Source of the DNA: Nereocystis luetkeana
Taxonomy: Eukaryota > Sar > Phaeophyceae > Laminariales > Laminariaceae
Length of the DNA: 64,000 bases
Direction: 5' to 3'
Assembly: GCA_031213475.1 (NCBI GenBank)
Contig: JARUPZ010000009.1
Coordinates: forward strand, 3,311,001 to 3,375,000
Shown here: positions 12,793 through 23,160 of the stretch, piece after piece
Numbering within the stretch: the stretch's first letter is position 1
How the letters are laid out: every line of letters begins with the position of its first letter
The notes under the pieces: model-generated
The model's input: only the letters and a program-made list of their open reading frames with translations
Told to the model about the DNA's origin: nothing
Database searches by the model: none
Position numbers and translations under genes: made by a program

Positions 12793-14149
12793 TGTTAAAA
12801 GCTGACGAACAAGACAGTCGTGCGATCTGCATTTTCCGTCTGCGTTTACAGAGGGAGGTGGAGGCTAACACTCTGTGGCCGTTGGGATCAAGCAGAGAGA
12901 GTGCAGGTAAGTTGTCAGAAAACATAGTATTCGCTGTATGCATGACCTAGGGACCTATAACCTTCACCTATAGCCCCAAAAACGCAAGTATAGTTTCTTA
13001 TGTAGAGACGACACAGGGGGCGGAGACATGGAGCTAATGCGGTGATGCCTTGGTGAGCAACCCCCCAGCACAGCTCCTTCACGGCCGTCAACCTCTTCTT
13101 GCGCCCCAAGGAAGGTGGTTGGCTTGGTCCGATAGTAGTAGTGCCTACCAACAGTCGTTTCCTGTACCCCCAGGATTTTTGTCGTCGTTTTTTTTGCCGG
13201 CAACCCTGGAATGCTCCCTGTCCGCTCGAAAAGAGAGGGACATGCTATTTGCCTAGCCTCTTCGCACATGGGATTTTTTTGGAGGAGCGAATCACCCAGG
13301 CCGTCCACCACGTCGACGTGCGTTTGGTGGTAGCGGGATGTCCATTCACTCGTGGTTTTCCACGTATTGGTTCACCGTTTCGGACATAAGTCGCGCTCTT
13401 CTTTATCTGCATGGGGTCGTCAGGCACACTGTAACTTGGACGAGGATTCCAACAAGGGTAACGTGTTAGATGCAAAAAGGGGGGCCCTGAAATGTGTCCG
13501 CACGGTAGCCAGCGTTCTGCCAGTCATGGCTGGAGCTCAGGAATAAAGATCAGTGTTTCCCACGCGGCATAGGTTCTTGGATCGAGAGACGATGTGTGCA
13601 CGTTTTAAGTAGCCAAGGCATGCTGGTCAGTGGTGGCGGAAAATCCCAGTACTGGGCGTATACTTCTGACTTCCGAGTACGGGATGAATGGTGTTCGCCA
13701 AACATATATACCCACAAACGACTAAGACTGGATGAGAAGTGCGGCTCCGTTTCGACACGGCTTGTAAACCTCAAAGGTTGCCATGTTTCGGCGAGGGAGG
13801 GTCATAGCCACGCCGGAAAATGAGTTTTGGATGGGCAAATATTAATTAGCTTTCCTAGTAGCTACATACGGTATATATGACCGCATACTAAACACGTCTA
13901 TGAAAGCACACGACGCCGAATCGTAGTGGCTACTCAGACGTAGATATTGTTTTTTCATCCCCAATAATTCGTCAAGACGGTTGTGGTTAACAGCAACAAC
14001 TGTGGTTATGCCGCATTGGTAGCGTGGTCTCTTGGGGGCCAACAACTTGCATTTCCTGGAGATTGAGAATTGTTGAGGTAGCCGAAACAGCGTCCTGCAC
14101 GCTATATATAGCGTTGTCATATTATGTCTATTGCCATATCTCGTACTAC
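12793..14149. other. No recognisable gene
   Basis: Overlapping short frames on both strands around 12915-13550 and 13550-13820, none with a recognisable domain. A perfect 16-base palindrome ACGCTATATATAGCGT lies at about 14099-14114, close to the LTR element boundary. I see nothing else. Confidence 0.5.
14146..14149. repeat. Target-site duplication CTAC, left copy
   Basis: CTAC precedes the TG of the left LTR. The same four bases follow the CA end of the right LTR at 26604-26607. Four- or five-base duplications are usual for Ty3/gypsy elements. The preceding A could extend it to ACTAC if the LTR end is drawn one base shorter. Confidence 0.75.
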
Positions 14150-14699
14150 TGTCATAGACGAACGAGCGGTGCGCGTGCCCTGCGTGCTAGAGTATCATCA
14201 CCGGCCTCGCCAGGCCACATGTATATCATTCATGATCGAGGCCATTGCCTCTTCTGGCCTCTGGCCTCCACTTATTTGTATCACAGTGATCACGCATACT
14301 CTACAACACAGTGTATTTATCGTTTCCCTTCGCAGGCCGGGTCCCTCCAACCCCATGGCCCTGCTTTCGCAACACACTCAAGCTTCGTTCGAGTTCATAG
14401 GCAAGACTGACACCTGCAATCCCGTTGTTCCACCCATCCTGCTGTGCGTACGGCTGAGCCATCTCTTAGCTGTCTCGGCCGGTACTTCTTCTTAGCAGGG
14501 GAACACCGAGGATATGGAGCAATCTAGATGGAGCTAGCGGCGCCGGAGGTTCTGGACGCAGGAGCGCCCAAACCTCTCCGACCCTCATAGGAAGGCATAC
14601 GCCTTCGGGGTCAGGGGACTAATTCACATTGTCCCCTTTTGACTCCACGCCATGAACTCTACTGGAAACCCCTCGGATCCTTGGTACACCACCGCAACA
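14150..14699 (-). repeat. 3' LTR of the gypsy element
   Basis: On the minus strand it starts TGTTGCGGTGG at 14699 and ends at the TG/CA boundary at 14150. It matches 26054-26603 base for base except at 14153 and 14155. It contains a hairpin-forming GGCATACGCC and, on the minus strand, an AT-rich GATAAATACA near 14311-14320 that could be a TATA-like element. Promoter function is not demonstrated. Confidence 0.93.
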
Positions 14700-14707
14700 T
14701 CCTCCCC
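14700..14707 (-). promoter_or_regulatory. Polypurine tract (PPT)
   Basis: On the minus strand GGGGAGGA stands immediately upstream of the TG of the 3' LTR. Such a tract primes plus-strand DNA synthesis in LTR retroelements. Its exact abutment to the LTR edge defined independently by LTR alignment supports both calls. Confidence 0.8.
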
Positions 14708-16182
14708 AGCTGGTTTAAGCCGGGCAAGGCAAAGCCACGCGATATACCGGACGGTGGATCCAAGGTTATCTATGCCAAGAAAGACTGAGGAGAGAAAACC
14801 CGGCCGTATTTTTCCGTAAGGAAAAGCCCTCCCCAGCACGCACACTACATGCGCCGCCTTACTCACAAACGCGGCGAACAGAATACTCCCACTACGTGAA
14901 ATATTCCTTCACGCTCACCCCGCGACACTCCTACGCCCATAAGTATCCGGCACGTTCGCCTGACTTCGGAATCCCGACGTCGCTTTACGATTGTACGCGA
15001 AGGGCCTCGAGCCTGGTGCAGTAGCAGCGGCACGCCGGAGGCAATCGACCCCCTACGGCCGGACACAAGGACAAGACAAAAACAAATCAACCCCGAACCC
15101 CCCCCCTCGGGTGTTTCCGCCTGGCTGCATGGCCAGAGCGGAGAACCGCGGAACCCGCTTTCTATAGAACACCGCTATGCTACCACACAAACACCCCGAA
15201 CCCCTCAACCCCGAAGCACCGACCTACGGTGCTGCACTGCCGGCTGGCCGGGTGGCCAGAAACACCCTTTAAAAGCCGAACCCTGGAACCCACTCTGGCG
15301 CGCATCGCTGTGAGACAGCTTCGACGCTTCCTGACCGTAGCACCATAGATGATACTGCACAGTACAGTCGGCCTCATAGGCTGCCCTTGTTAAATTACAA
15401 CTGGCACGAACCTGGGTTCCCCCCATCCCTCTTAAAAACAAAAAAAAACGAAACAAAACGAAAACAAATGAAAACATAAAAAAAACCACAAACAACAAAA
15501 AAAAACAAAAAAAACCCACCAAACCCCCACGACACCAAAAACCCTAAAAAAACAAAAAAAAAACACAACACAACCCAGAAACCCCTAAAAAAAAACACAA
15601 CCCAGAAACCCCTAAAAAAAAACCTTAAAAAAAAAAACCCATGAAACCCAACAAACCTCCTTGACCGTGCCCTAAGGTATGGTGCTGCACCGTACCGTCG
15701 GCACAATAGGCCGCCCATGTTACATCACAAGCGACACGCGCCTGGGTTCACCCCCAACGGAAAAAAAACGGAAGACAAAGCACAAAAACGAACAACAAAA
15801 CCAAACAAAAATAAACCAAAACAAAGCAAAACAAAAACAACAAAACAAAACAAAAAAAACCAAAACAAAAAAAAACAAAACAAAAAAAACAAACCCCAAC
15901 CAAAACAAAACAAAAACAAAACGAAAAAAAAACAACACAAAACCAACAAAACAAAACAAAAAGAAACAAGAACAACAAACCCCCCCCCCCCAAAAACAAC
16001 TAAAAATCAAACCAAAACCAAAAAAAATAAAAATAAAAACCACAACCCCAACCCGGATTCGAGACACAAAAACCCCCAACAAAAACAACGACCAAAAGGC
16101 CCAGAAACAAAAGCGCATCACGGACTCCCCCCCTGGTGCCCAAACAAAAACAACGACCAAAAGGCCCAGAAACAAAAGCGCC
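14708..16182 (-). other. 3' non-coding region of the gypsy element, low complexity
   Basis: Between the pol stop and the PPT. The part at 15430-16080 is almost pure A/C on the plus strand (runs such as AAAACAAAAC), so it is T/G-rich in the element's RNA. Two ~90-base segments near 15330-15420 and 15665-15750 resemble each other (CAGTCGGC.., GGCTGCCC.., CCTGGGTTC). A 65-base direct repeat (about 16081 and 16146) carries CACGGACTCCCCCCCTGG, and its second copy overlaps the pol stop codon. The Lys/Asn- or Phe-rich frames here are composition artefacts. Confidence 0.7.
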
Positions 16183-19100
16183 TCACGGACTCCCCCCCTG
16201 GTGCCCGCTTCTTCCTTTGATGGCGGATTTCTTCATCTCCGAGGCCGTTAGCTCCTCCCAGTCGTTGTCGGAGAACCGGACTCGCCAGTACGGCGAGTAG
16301 AAGTCGTAGACCTGCCCCAACCGGCTTGCCTTCCCGTTGCCGTCCTCGTACGACCTGGATATCCTCGTGCCGATCGGGAACCTTGCCAACGCTTGCTGTC
16401 TAGTCAGCGTCGGCCGTCCCTTCCCCCCCATGTCTTGGGCCGGGCGACGGGTCGCCTCGCTTCTCGGAGCGTGTAAGTTCCATAGCGCGTGAAACGTGTC
16501 CAGCTGCAACGGGGTAAAGCTATCCAAAGACTCCGCTTCGGAGACCCAATCTGATGCGACCCCGTCCAAGTACCTGCCGCGGTATTCCCACCGCGCGACC
16601 CCGGACGCGCTGATCACCCGCCTTCTGTCCAGCAGCGTGTACATCGGCGCCGCCGTGGTCGAGTCCCCCGCGAGTCCCAAGTCCGCCCCCCATGCCATCT
16701 GTGCGAACTCGTCCTCCATCGGGTGACGCAAGTCTGCCGGCCTCACGTAGAACGGCTTCAGCGACGTGGTGGAAACCGTCCTGGAGCGTGGTGTCCGGCC
16801 CTCCATCTCAATGACGACGCTCAGGCCCTCGATCACCACCTCCACCACCTTCCACGGACCGGTCCACCTCTCGTGGACCAGTTTCGGCCCCATCCCCTGC
16901 CGGTGGAGCGAGCTGTCGCTCTCCCGGGCGAGAACGAGGTCGCCCTTTGCCACGCGGGTGCCCGCCGACGGCCTCTGAATCGCCGCGTTGTGGCGCTGGC
17001 GCGCCCTCCCCCTGCGCTCGTGCATCCTCTCTAGTGCCTCCCGAACCTCCCTTAAATTGTGCCGTCGGCCCTCAATAAAGTTCTCGAAGCCTCCCGTTGA
17101 CTCCGTGTCATCCATCTGCGGCACTAACATGTCAAGGGCCGTGCGAGGGCTGCGGCCGAACAAGAGCTGGAAGGGCGTCATAGCGGAAGGCAGGGCTGGG
17201 TCTGGCATGGTGCGTTTAATCCAACATGCCAGCGCTACGTACTCGTCCCATCGGGTTGGCCACGCCTTACATAACTCGGAAAGCACATCCAGCATCCACG
17301 CTCCTACTCGCTCTACACTGCCTTGGCCTCTCGGGTGGTCGGCCGGCCCGAAGTCTATCGGTACCTTGAGCCACCGACACAGGTGTTCCATTACAGTGGC
17401 TGTGAACTCTCCTCCCCCGTCCGCGCGGATAAACGAGGGCACTCCAAACGTCAGACACAGGTCGAGTAGCAAGCGCGCAACCGCATGAGCCTCCTTCGAG
17501 GGGAGGGGGTATGCAAAGAGAAACCGAGATGCTTTGTCCACTACCAGTAGCAAGTACTCGTTACCTGCTTCGGATGTGTTGGGGATCCGTAGCAAGTCTA
17601 TTTCCAAAACTTCCCACGGCTCCAGGTACCTTGCAGGGAGCATAGCTATGCGTTGGCTTCGCGAGCGTTTCCTACGCCGGCACCCGCACGACAAGACATA
17701 CTCCCTCGCATCCCTGCACATACCTGGCCAGTGGAAGCGGTCGCGCAGTAGCGCAAGCGTCCTGCCGACGCCGGGGTGCCCATGCTGGCAGTGCACCAAG
17801 GCAAGCAAGTCGGCTACCATCACGCGCGGGACGGCCAGGACCGACGTGCGCCTCTCCAGCATTCCGCGCTGCTCTAGGTCGTACCACACCAAGTTCTGAT
17901 CGTCAAGGAGATACCGTGCTACCTCTCTATCTCGCGCGCGCTCGCCCCCCACCGTTCCCCCCTCACCCCCCAGGGCCTCCCTAATCCTACCGAGTAGGGG
18001 GTCGTCCATCTGCCGCCTCACCAGCCCTGGCACGTCGCGCAGCGCCTCGATGGCTCGTTCTATCACCGATCGCTCCGGCGCCCGTTCGCTGCGCGGCACC
18101 CCCCCCCCGCTCGTGGAGGGCCCGCCCAGGCCGCCTGGTACTGGCGCCGCGCCCGCGTGGCGTGTACCCGGCCCTCCCGATGGGGACTGCTGTCCGTCGC
18201 CGCCGCCCCTACCACCGCCCCGCTGTGTCGTAGTTGTCGACGGCGAGCCTGACGCGGCTGGGGGAACCGGCAGTGCAGTCTCCCGAGGCACGTGTACCGC
18301 CCTAGCCGTGTGATCGGGGAGTGGACGCAGCCGAACCGACGGCTTGTGCGAGCGAGCCGACCGCCGCAGCGCCGGTGACGCACCGGCCCCCACCGCTGCC
18401 AGCCTGTCGTGAAATGCGAGGGTGAGCAGCTGCTTGTCTCTCGGGGCTTCCTCCCCCGACTCTCGGAGTCCGGCGCTGCTGGGGTCAGTCTGCGGGATGC
18501 TGTCAACAATGGCTCCGAGCAACGAGGGCGCAGCGGAAGGGCGTGGGTTCAGCGACTGTGATTTCAACATCCTTGGCGAGCGCGTCGTGATTACTACCTT
18601 CTTCTCGCGCACCCCCCCCGGGTCCACCACCCCTTCCCTAGCGGGCTCCAGCTCTCTCAACAGGACACCATCCAGAACCGGCCCTCGCGGCCCTACGTAA
18701 TCGCTCGGCTTGCCGGAGGTCGCGTCGTCGGGAAAGGAGTCATCGATGGAGTCTGCGGGGGGGCCCGGCCGGAGCAAGCGCGACAACGCGTCCGGTACCT
18801 GGTGAGACAAGCCCGCCCGCCATCGCATGATTATGTCGAACTCGGCAAGACGCAGCGACCAGCGGTACAGCTTGGGGTCTAGGTCGCGGCTACGAAACAG
18901 CCAGGTGAGCGCGGAGCAGTCAGTAAACAGCGTGAACGGACTACCAGCTAAATACGGCCGAAAGTGCACCACTGCCCACAGTACCGCCATACACTCCCTT
19001 TCCGTCGCCCCCCTGCGTGCATCGGTTGCCGACCAACGGTGGCTCGCGTAGGCGAGGATTCTCTCCTTGCCGTCGATTTCTTGCGTCAGGGCGGCGCCAG

Positions 19101-21258
19101 CCCCCGCGGCGCTCGCATCTGTGTGAAGAGCGAACGGCTTGTCCCAAACGGGGAACGCGAGAATGGGGAACGACGTCAGGGCCGCCTTAAGGGACAGGAA
19201 GGCGTGCTGTTGATGTTCGGTCCACGGAATCAGGGTGCGCCGGGAGCGCTTAGAGGCAAAAGCTTTGTCCCGCAAAATGTCGGTAAGCGGCGCGGCTAGT
19301 ATGCTGTATCGCTCGACGAACTGCCTCAGGTATCCCGTCATGCCCAGAAACGCGCGCAACTCCTCAACCGTTCCCGGTGGGGAGAGTTCCGCTACCGCCG
19401 CTATTTTGGACTCTGCCGGTCGCACGCCCTGCCGGTCAACGACCATGCCGACAAACTCCAAGCTCGCACAACACCATCTAGACTTTGCAAAGTTCACCGA
19501 AAGCCCTCCCGCTTGCAAACTATGGAGTACCTTTTCCACGAGGGTCAGGTGCCCCTCAAAGTCCGCGCTGTAGATCAAAATGTCGTCAAGATAGTTCTCT
19601 ACCCCGTTCGCTTTCAAGTCTCCCAGCAAGTCCGTTACCATGCTCGCGAACGCCGGCGGTAATATCTTCAAGCCGAAGCCACACCGCTCATACTCCCACA
19701 GCTGCCCGAAGGCGTCCCGGAACGCCGTTTTGTGGCGATCCGGCTCTGCGATAGGAAGCTGGAAAAACCCCGACGCCAAATCAATCGACGTGAACCATGC
19801 GCTACCGGCCAACCTCTGGAAAATTGTCTGAATATTCCCCACCCCACCGCTGTGATTCAACATGCAACCGTTGAGGCCACGGTAGTCCTGGCACAAGCGC
19901 AACGTACCGTCTTTCTTACGAACCGTTACGCATCGAGCGGCCCAGGCGGATGTGGATTTACGGATAATTCCTGCTTCGGCTAGTTTCTTCACCTCTCTCT
20001 GGATAGCGTCTGCCTGCTCCGGCGAGAAGCGCTGTTGCTTCGCTGCGATCGGCGCGCACTCTTCGTCAATCAGGGGAATTCGCAACTCTCTTACCGTGCA
20101 CGCCCGGACTCTCTTCGTGTCCTCCGGGAATAATCCTGCCACATTCTGGGGCCTCAGGGTATTCATCAGCTGATTCTTCTGAGCCACGCTGAGTTGCCCG
20201 ATGTTGGCGTCGGACAACTCCACCCCTCGCGTCGGGGTCTCGGTGCAGCCCGCGTCGGGGACAGACGGGGGGTCGTCAGGGGGCTCCGGAACGGGGTCAG
20301 GGGGCGGGTAAATGAATAATGCGCGGAATCGACCCTCATCCCTCACATTAAGGGCAATGACTTTCGCAATCGGGTGTCCGCTCCGCACTACGACGGCCGC
20401 CTTGCCGGTGTTAACCACCTTGCAGTACAACGGGGTACCTGGCTCCCACCATTGCACTCCTCTCGCCATCCCTACCACTGCTCCGTTGTCGGTGTCATAC
20501 TGCAACACCGGCTGGATCAGTACCAGCTGCCTTTCGCTGGGTTGGGGTCCCCTTACATACCCCTCGGCCGCCACTCCTACGAATCCCGGCACCTCTACCT
20601 GCCGCGACAGTCGCAACTCCCACTGTAGGGTTCCGTCGTCCTCCCAGGCTGCCTGACCTACGGAACATATCGGGAGGGGCGGGGCTAACGGGGGCGCTGG
20701 GGACGGCGTGAGTGAGGGTGTATCATCGAGAGAGGGTTTGATTGCACAGTACCGTTCCCAAGAGTGCTTAGCAGCCGCACTGCGCGGCTGGAAAGGCACC
20801 CACGGGGCTCCGGGCGACGGCTGGAACCCCCTCCCTTCTCCGAGCGAGATAACACTGCTGTTAGACCGAAAGAAACTCGCCCCCAGGATGAACGCGTACG
20901 GCAGATCCCGCACCACCCTTACCGATATGTCCCGGGCCTTATCCTCCGGAGGCAGTACGATGGGCAACACCGTCGATCCCATAATCTCCATGCCGGGGAC
21001 CTTGCTCCCGGCCGGGTTCGCCGCCTGCAGCGAACCCCTACCCCGACGACTCAGCTTGCGCTGCCCTGCGCCGCCTCCCCACGCCTGGACACTACGCCAA
21101 AATGCCAGAGAAATATAGTTACCCCCCCCGGCGCCCGTGTCGATGAGAATACCTACCGGAATGCGACCCGCTACTCTCCTGGGGTTCCAGAGCCTTCCCT
21201 GGACCCACAACTGTTGCCCGTTTCGCGACGCTGCTAACCTATCGTCGTCTGCTCTCAT
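16183..21258 (-). CDS. pol: Pol polyprotein: protease, RT, RNase H, integrase
   Basis: 1691 codons from the first ATG, with no internal stop. Protease: ILIDTGAGG, catalytic D40. Reverse transcriptase about 395-665: SIDLASGFFQLPI at 491-503 and YLDD at 556-559. RNase H about 705-830: D713 in HTDAS, E754, D780 and D823 (VPDALSR). A Pro/Gly/Ser-rich linker runs about 830-1110. Integrase: zinc-binding histidines at 1156-1161, cysteines C1191 and C1193 (a CxC rather than the usual CxxC), and the catalytic triad D1221, D1280, E1316 with exactly 35 residues between the last two. A chromodomain-like segment lies at about 1540-1580 and a Tudor-like segment at about 1625-1675. The enzymes make and insert the DNA copy. 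The frame is open upstream to the gag TGA at 21328, so pol may be made by readthrough. All key residues are present. The C-terminus ends in a repeated non-coding motif. Confidence 0.95.
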   Translation of the reverse strand: MRADDDRLAASRNGQQLWVQGRLWNPRRVAGRIPVGILIDTGAGGGNYISLAFWRSVQAWGGGAGQRKLSRRGRGSLQAANPAGSKVPGMEIMGSTVLPIVLPPEDKARDISVRVVRDLPYAFILGASFFRSNSSVISLGEGRGFQPSPGAPWVPFQPRSAAAKHSWERYCAIKPSLDDTPSLTPSPAPPLAPPLPICSVGQAAWEDDGTLQWELRLSRQVEVPGFVGVAAEGYVRGPQPSERQLVLIQPVLQYDTDNGAVVGMARGVQWWEPGTPLYCKVVNTGKAAVVVRSGHPIAKVIALNVRDEGRFRALFIYPPPDPVPEPPDDPPSVPDAGCTETPTRGVELSDANIGQLSVAQKNQLMNTLRPQNVAGLFPEDTKRVRACTVRELRIPLIDEECAPIAAKQQRFSPEQADAIQREVKKLAEAGIIRKSTSAWAARCVTVRKKDGTLRLCQDYRGLNGCMLNHSGGVGNIQTIFQRLAGSAWFTSIDLASGFFQLPIAEPDRHKTAFRDAFGQLWEYERCGFGLKILPPAFASMVTDLLGDLKANGVENYLDDILIYSADFEGHLTLVEKVLHSLQAGGLSVNFAKSRWCCASLEFVGMVVDRQGVRPAESKIAAVAELSPPGTVEELRAFLGMTGYLRQFVERYSILAAPLTDILRDKAFASKRSRRTLIPWTEHQQHAFLSLKAALTSFPILAFPVWDKPFALHTDASAAGAGAALTQEIDGKERILAYASHRWSATDARRGATERECMAVLWAVVHFRPYLAGSPFTLFTDCSALTWLFRSRDLDPKLYRWSLRLAEFDIIMRWRAGLSHQVPDALSRLLRPGPPADSIDDSFPDDATSGKPSDYVGPRGPVLDGVLLRELEPAREGVVDPGGVREKKVVITTRSPRMLKSQSLNPRPSAAPSLLGAIVDSIPQTDPSSAGLRESGEEAPRDKQLLTLAFHDRLAAVGAGASPALRRSARSHKPSVRLRPLPDHTARAVHVPRETALPVPPAASGSPSTTTTQRGGGRGGGDGQQSPSGGPGTRHAGAAPVPGGLGGPSTSGGGVPRSERAPERSVIERAIEALRDVPGLVRRQMDDPLLGRIREALGGEGGTVGGERARDREVARYLLDDQNLVWYDLEQRGMLERRTSVLAVPRVMVADLLALVHCQHGHPGVGRTLALLRDRFHWPGMCRDAREYVLSCGCRRRKRSRSQRIAMLPARYLEPWEVLEIDLLRIPNTSEAGNEYLLLVVDKASRFLFAYPLPSKEAHAVARLLLDLCLTFGVPSFIRADGGGEFTATVMEHLCRWLKVPIDFGPADHPRGQGSVERVGAWMLDVLSELCKAWPTRWDEYVALACWIKRTMPDPALPSAMTPFQLLFGRSPRTALDMLVPQMDDTESTGGFENFIEGRRHNLREVREALERMHERRGRARQRHNAAIQRPSAGTRVAKGDLVLARESDSSLHRQGMGPKLVHERWTGPWKVVEVVIEGLSVVIEMEGRTPRSRTVSTTSLKPFYVRPADLRHPMEDEFAQMAWGADLGLAGDSTTAAPMYTLLDRRRVISASGVARWEYRGRYLDGVASDWVSEAESLDSFTPLQLDTFHALWNLHAPRSEATRRPAQDMGGKGRPTLTRQQALARFPIGTRISRSYEDGNGKASRLGQVYDFYSPYWRVRFSDNDWEELTASEMKKSAIKGRSGHQGGSP

Positions 21259-21282
21259 GACCGTGGCCAGGGGGCTAGGTCC

Positions 21283-21330
21283 CCCTATATCTTTCCCCGG
21301 GGGTGAGTTCGCCCCCGGGGCGCGTCTTCA
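21283..21330 (-). promoter_or_regulatory. In-frame gag TGA with downstream hairpin (candidate readthrough site)
   Basis: The gag stop is TGA at 21330-21328. Gag and pol are in the same frame, and no other stop lies between this TGA and the pol ATG at 21258 (23 sense codons). Seven bases after the TGA a perfect 9-bp stem forms, CCCCGGGGG with CCCCCGGGG, around the 8-base loop CGAACTCA. In gammaretroviruses a stop codon followed by ~8 nt and a structured RNA drives readthrough into pol. The same layout here suggests that role, but reinitiation at the pol ATG is also possible. Confidence 0.6.
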
Positions 21331-23160
21331 GGCGTAGAGCCCGTCGGCGCCCTCGGCGTCCACCGCTTCCACGTCCTCGTCGCAGAACGCCGCCACGACG
21401 TTGGCCTGCTCCTCGGATAAAGCGTACAACTGGCGCTTCGGGCGTGACACCTCGCGTCCTCCCTCGCTCTTGTCCGGTGTCGGCCGCTTCCTGCCTGCAT
21501 GGGCCTTGAAATATCCTGCCGGCATGAGGGAGGTGTCGTGGTTGAACGAGCACACCTGCCGCGGGCAGACACCCTGAAACGCGAGCGAGAAGCAAAGCTT
21601 ATGCCGGGACAAAAATGCGGCCCTCTCCTGGCGCGTGGCGTCCACCGCTGGCAACCCCGGCAGCGACGGAGGCGGCGCTGACCCGGCCCCTCCCGCGTTG
21701 CTTCCTTGGCTGCCGCCTCGGGATACCCACTGCGGCCGGCGAGGCCCTGCTAAGGGGCCGTCCTTCCCGAAGGGTACTCCATGTTGACCCGGCGTGGAGG
21801 CCGCTTGGTTCGTGATCGCGGCGACGGCCGGGTACCGCTGGTCGGCCTCGCTGCGATGCCCACCCGTCCCATAGTGGAGAGCATCCGCGCCCTGTCGTCG
21901 TGACACGTCGTACTCCTGGTCGCGAGGAGACGCGGGCGGCGCCCCGAGAAGCGCGGCGATGTCGGACCGCGACTGACGGAACAGGTGCCGCGTCTTCATC
22001 ATAGCCTCTTCTCCCACGGATGCGAAGCGCTGCGTCGGCCCCCCCTTGGGCCCGCCGCGGGCGGCCGGTTGGTACACGTGGCTGCGCGCTGACAGGAGCG
22101 TGACCATCCCGCCGAAGACGGATTCTGTCTTCACCCCCCGAGCCCTCATCGGCTCGCCCATGGGGCGCGCGAAGTCTACCCGCAACGGCCGGACCTCGTC
22201 CGCTATCCGCAGCAAACGCTCGTGCACCACCCCTTGTAGGCCGTTCTGGTCGAACGCGCTCGGCAACAGCATCTGCACAAGCCGTTCCAAGAGGTCGCTC
22301 AGCTGCTGTTCCGTGATGTATCTCCAGAAAAATGTCGCCTCGGAGATGTGCGGGAGGACCGGGTCGGCGATGAGCGCGCGGTAGACCACCACGAGACGGC
22401 GCGCGGCGGCCTTCCACGCTTCCGCGTCCCTCACCGTGATGTCGTTCAGCGCCCTTTCCGCTGCCTCCCGTCCCCCGGCTTGCTGTAGCCCTTCTCGCAC
22501 CAGTTTGCGCAACCATTCGGTTACCGACACGTCGGCCGCTGGTACCTGGGAAAAGGAGCCGTCTATTCCCGGCACCTCCACCGGATCCCCGGACGACATC
22601 TCGTCGTACGTGGCCAAGTGGTCGCCTATCATGTCCTGCAGCAACTCTCTGCGCAGCGGCGTCATCTTATCCAGAGGAGGGCGGTAGTGCACCGAGCCTG
22701 CGGCGTCGAAGCTGTCTGCTGTGAGCGCCCAGGCCCCCCCGTCGGTCGTGCTGAGCACCTTCGACACCTTGTCCTGAAAGAGGACCGCGCTGGTGTGGAT
22801 GGACAGCTCCTCCTGCGACACCCCTGTATAAATCGCCCCCGTGGTGGACTTTGCATCAATCTTGCCCCGGATGCGCCGGATCGCCTTGTTAGCGTCCGGT
22901 ACTCCGCGCCCTCCCCGCCCGTCCCCTGCGCCCCACGGAGCGGCTGGGGCCGCCTGTGCCGCGGGAACCACCGGCGCCATGGGCGCCCCCCCCGGTGCCC
23001 CCACCGGTGCCCCCATCGGTGCCACCTGTACCCCTGCGGCTACCCCCGCTGCAGGGGGTGCCTGTGCTACTGGGGCTACTGGTGCGCCGGAGCCCGCCTG
23101 TGCCATAGCCGGGACCGGTATACCATAGGCAGCCAGGAGTTCCAGGAGTCCGGGCGGCAT
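21328..23160 (-). CDS. gag: Gag structural polyprotein with CCCH zinc finger
   Basis: 610 codons from the first ATG. The N-terminal ~90 residues are Ala/Pro/Gly-rich, residues ~90-420 form a helical, capsid-like middle without obvious repeats, and residues ~440-510 are Gly/Ser/Pro-rich. A zinc-finger motif C523-x8-C532-x4-C537-x3-H541 near the C-terminus replaces the usual CCHC knuckle of Gag nucleocapsids. A basic stretch (GRKRPTPDKS, RPKRQ) follows and would suit RNA binding. The frame stays open upstream of this ATG to a stop at 23449-23451, adding about 96 Pro/Gln-rich residues with no ATG. The real start may therefore use a non-AUG codon or a spliced leader. Gag would form the particle that packages element RNA. 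I infer the identity from position and zinc finger and have no sequence match. Confidence 0.8.
   Translation of the reverse strand: MPPGLLELLAAYGIPVPAMAQAGSGAPVAPVAQAPPAAGVAAGVQVAPMGAPVGAPGGAPMAPVVPAAQAAPAAPWGAGDGRGGRGVPDANKAIRRIRGKIDAKSTTGAIYTGVSQEELSIHTSAVLFQDKVSKVLSTTDGGAWALTADSFDAAGSVHYRPPLDKMTPLRRELLQDMIGDHLATYDEMSSGDPVEVPGIDGSFSQVPAADVSVTEWLRKLVREGLQQAGGREAAERALNDITVRDAEAWKAAARRLVVVYRALIADPVLPHISEATFFWRYITEQQLSDLLERLVQMLLPSAFDQNGLQGVVHERLLRIADEVRPLRVDFARPMGEPMRARGVKTESVFGGMVTLLSARSHVYQPAARGGPKGGPTQRFASVGEEAMMKTRHLFRQSRSDIAALLGAPPASPRDQEYDVSRRQGADALHYGTGGHRSEADQRYPAVAAITNQAASTPGQHGVPFGKDGPLAGPRRPQWVSRGGSQGSNAGGAGSAPPPSLPGLPAVDATRQERAAFLSRHKLCFSLAFQGVCPRQVCSFNHDTSLMPAGYFKAHAGRKRPTPDKSEGGREVSRPKRQLYALSEEQANVVAAFCDEDVEAVDAEGADGLYA

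Noticed and set aside
15679..16251. Lys/Asn/Thr-rich plus-strand frames up to 190 codons and Phe-rich minus-strand frames in the A/C-rich tract
   Set aside because: They come from almost pure AAAAC-type low-complexity DNA in the 3' part of the gypsy element. No domain, and both strands are open for the same reason.
21599..22516. 305-codon minus-strand frame inside gag, and other long frames antisense to pol
   Set aside because: Overlap the gag/pol frames in high-GC sequence, where stop codons are rare. Composition is Arg/Gly/Ala-rich and no domain is visible.
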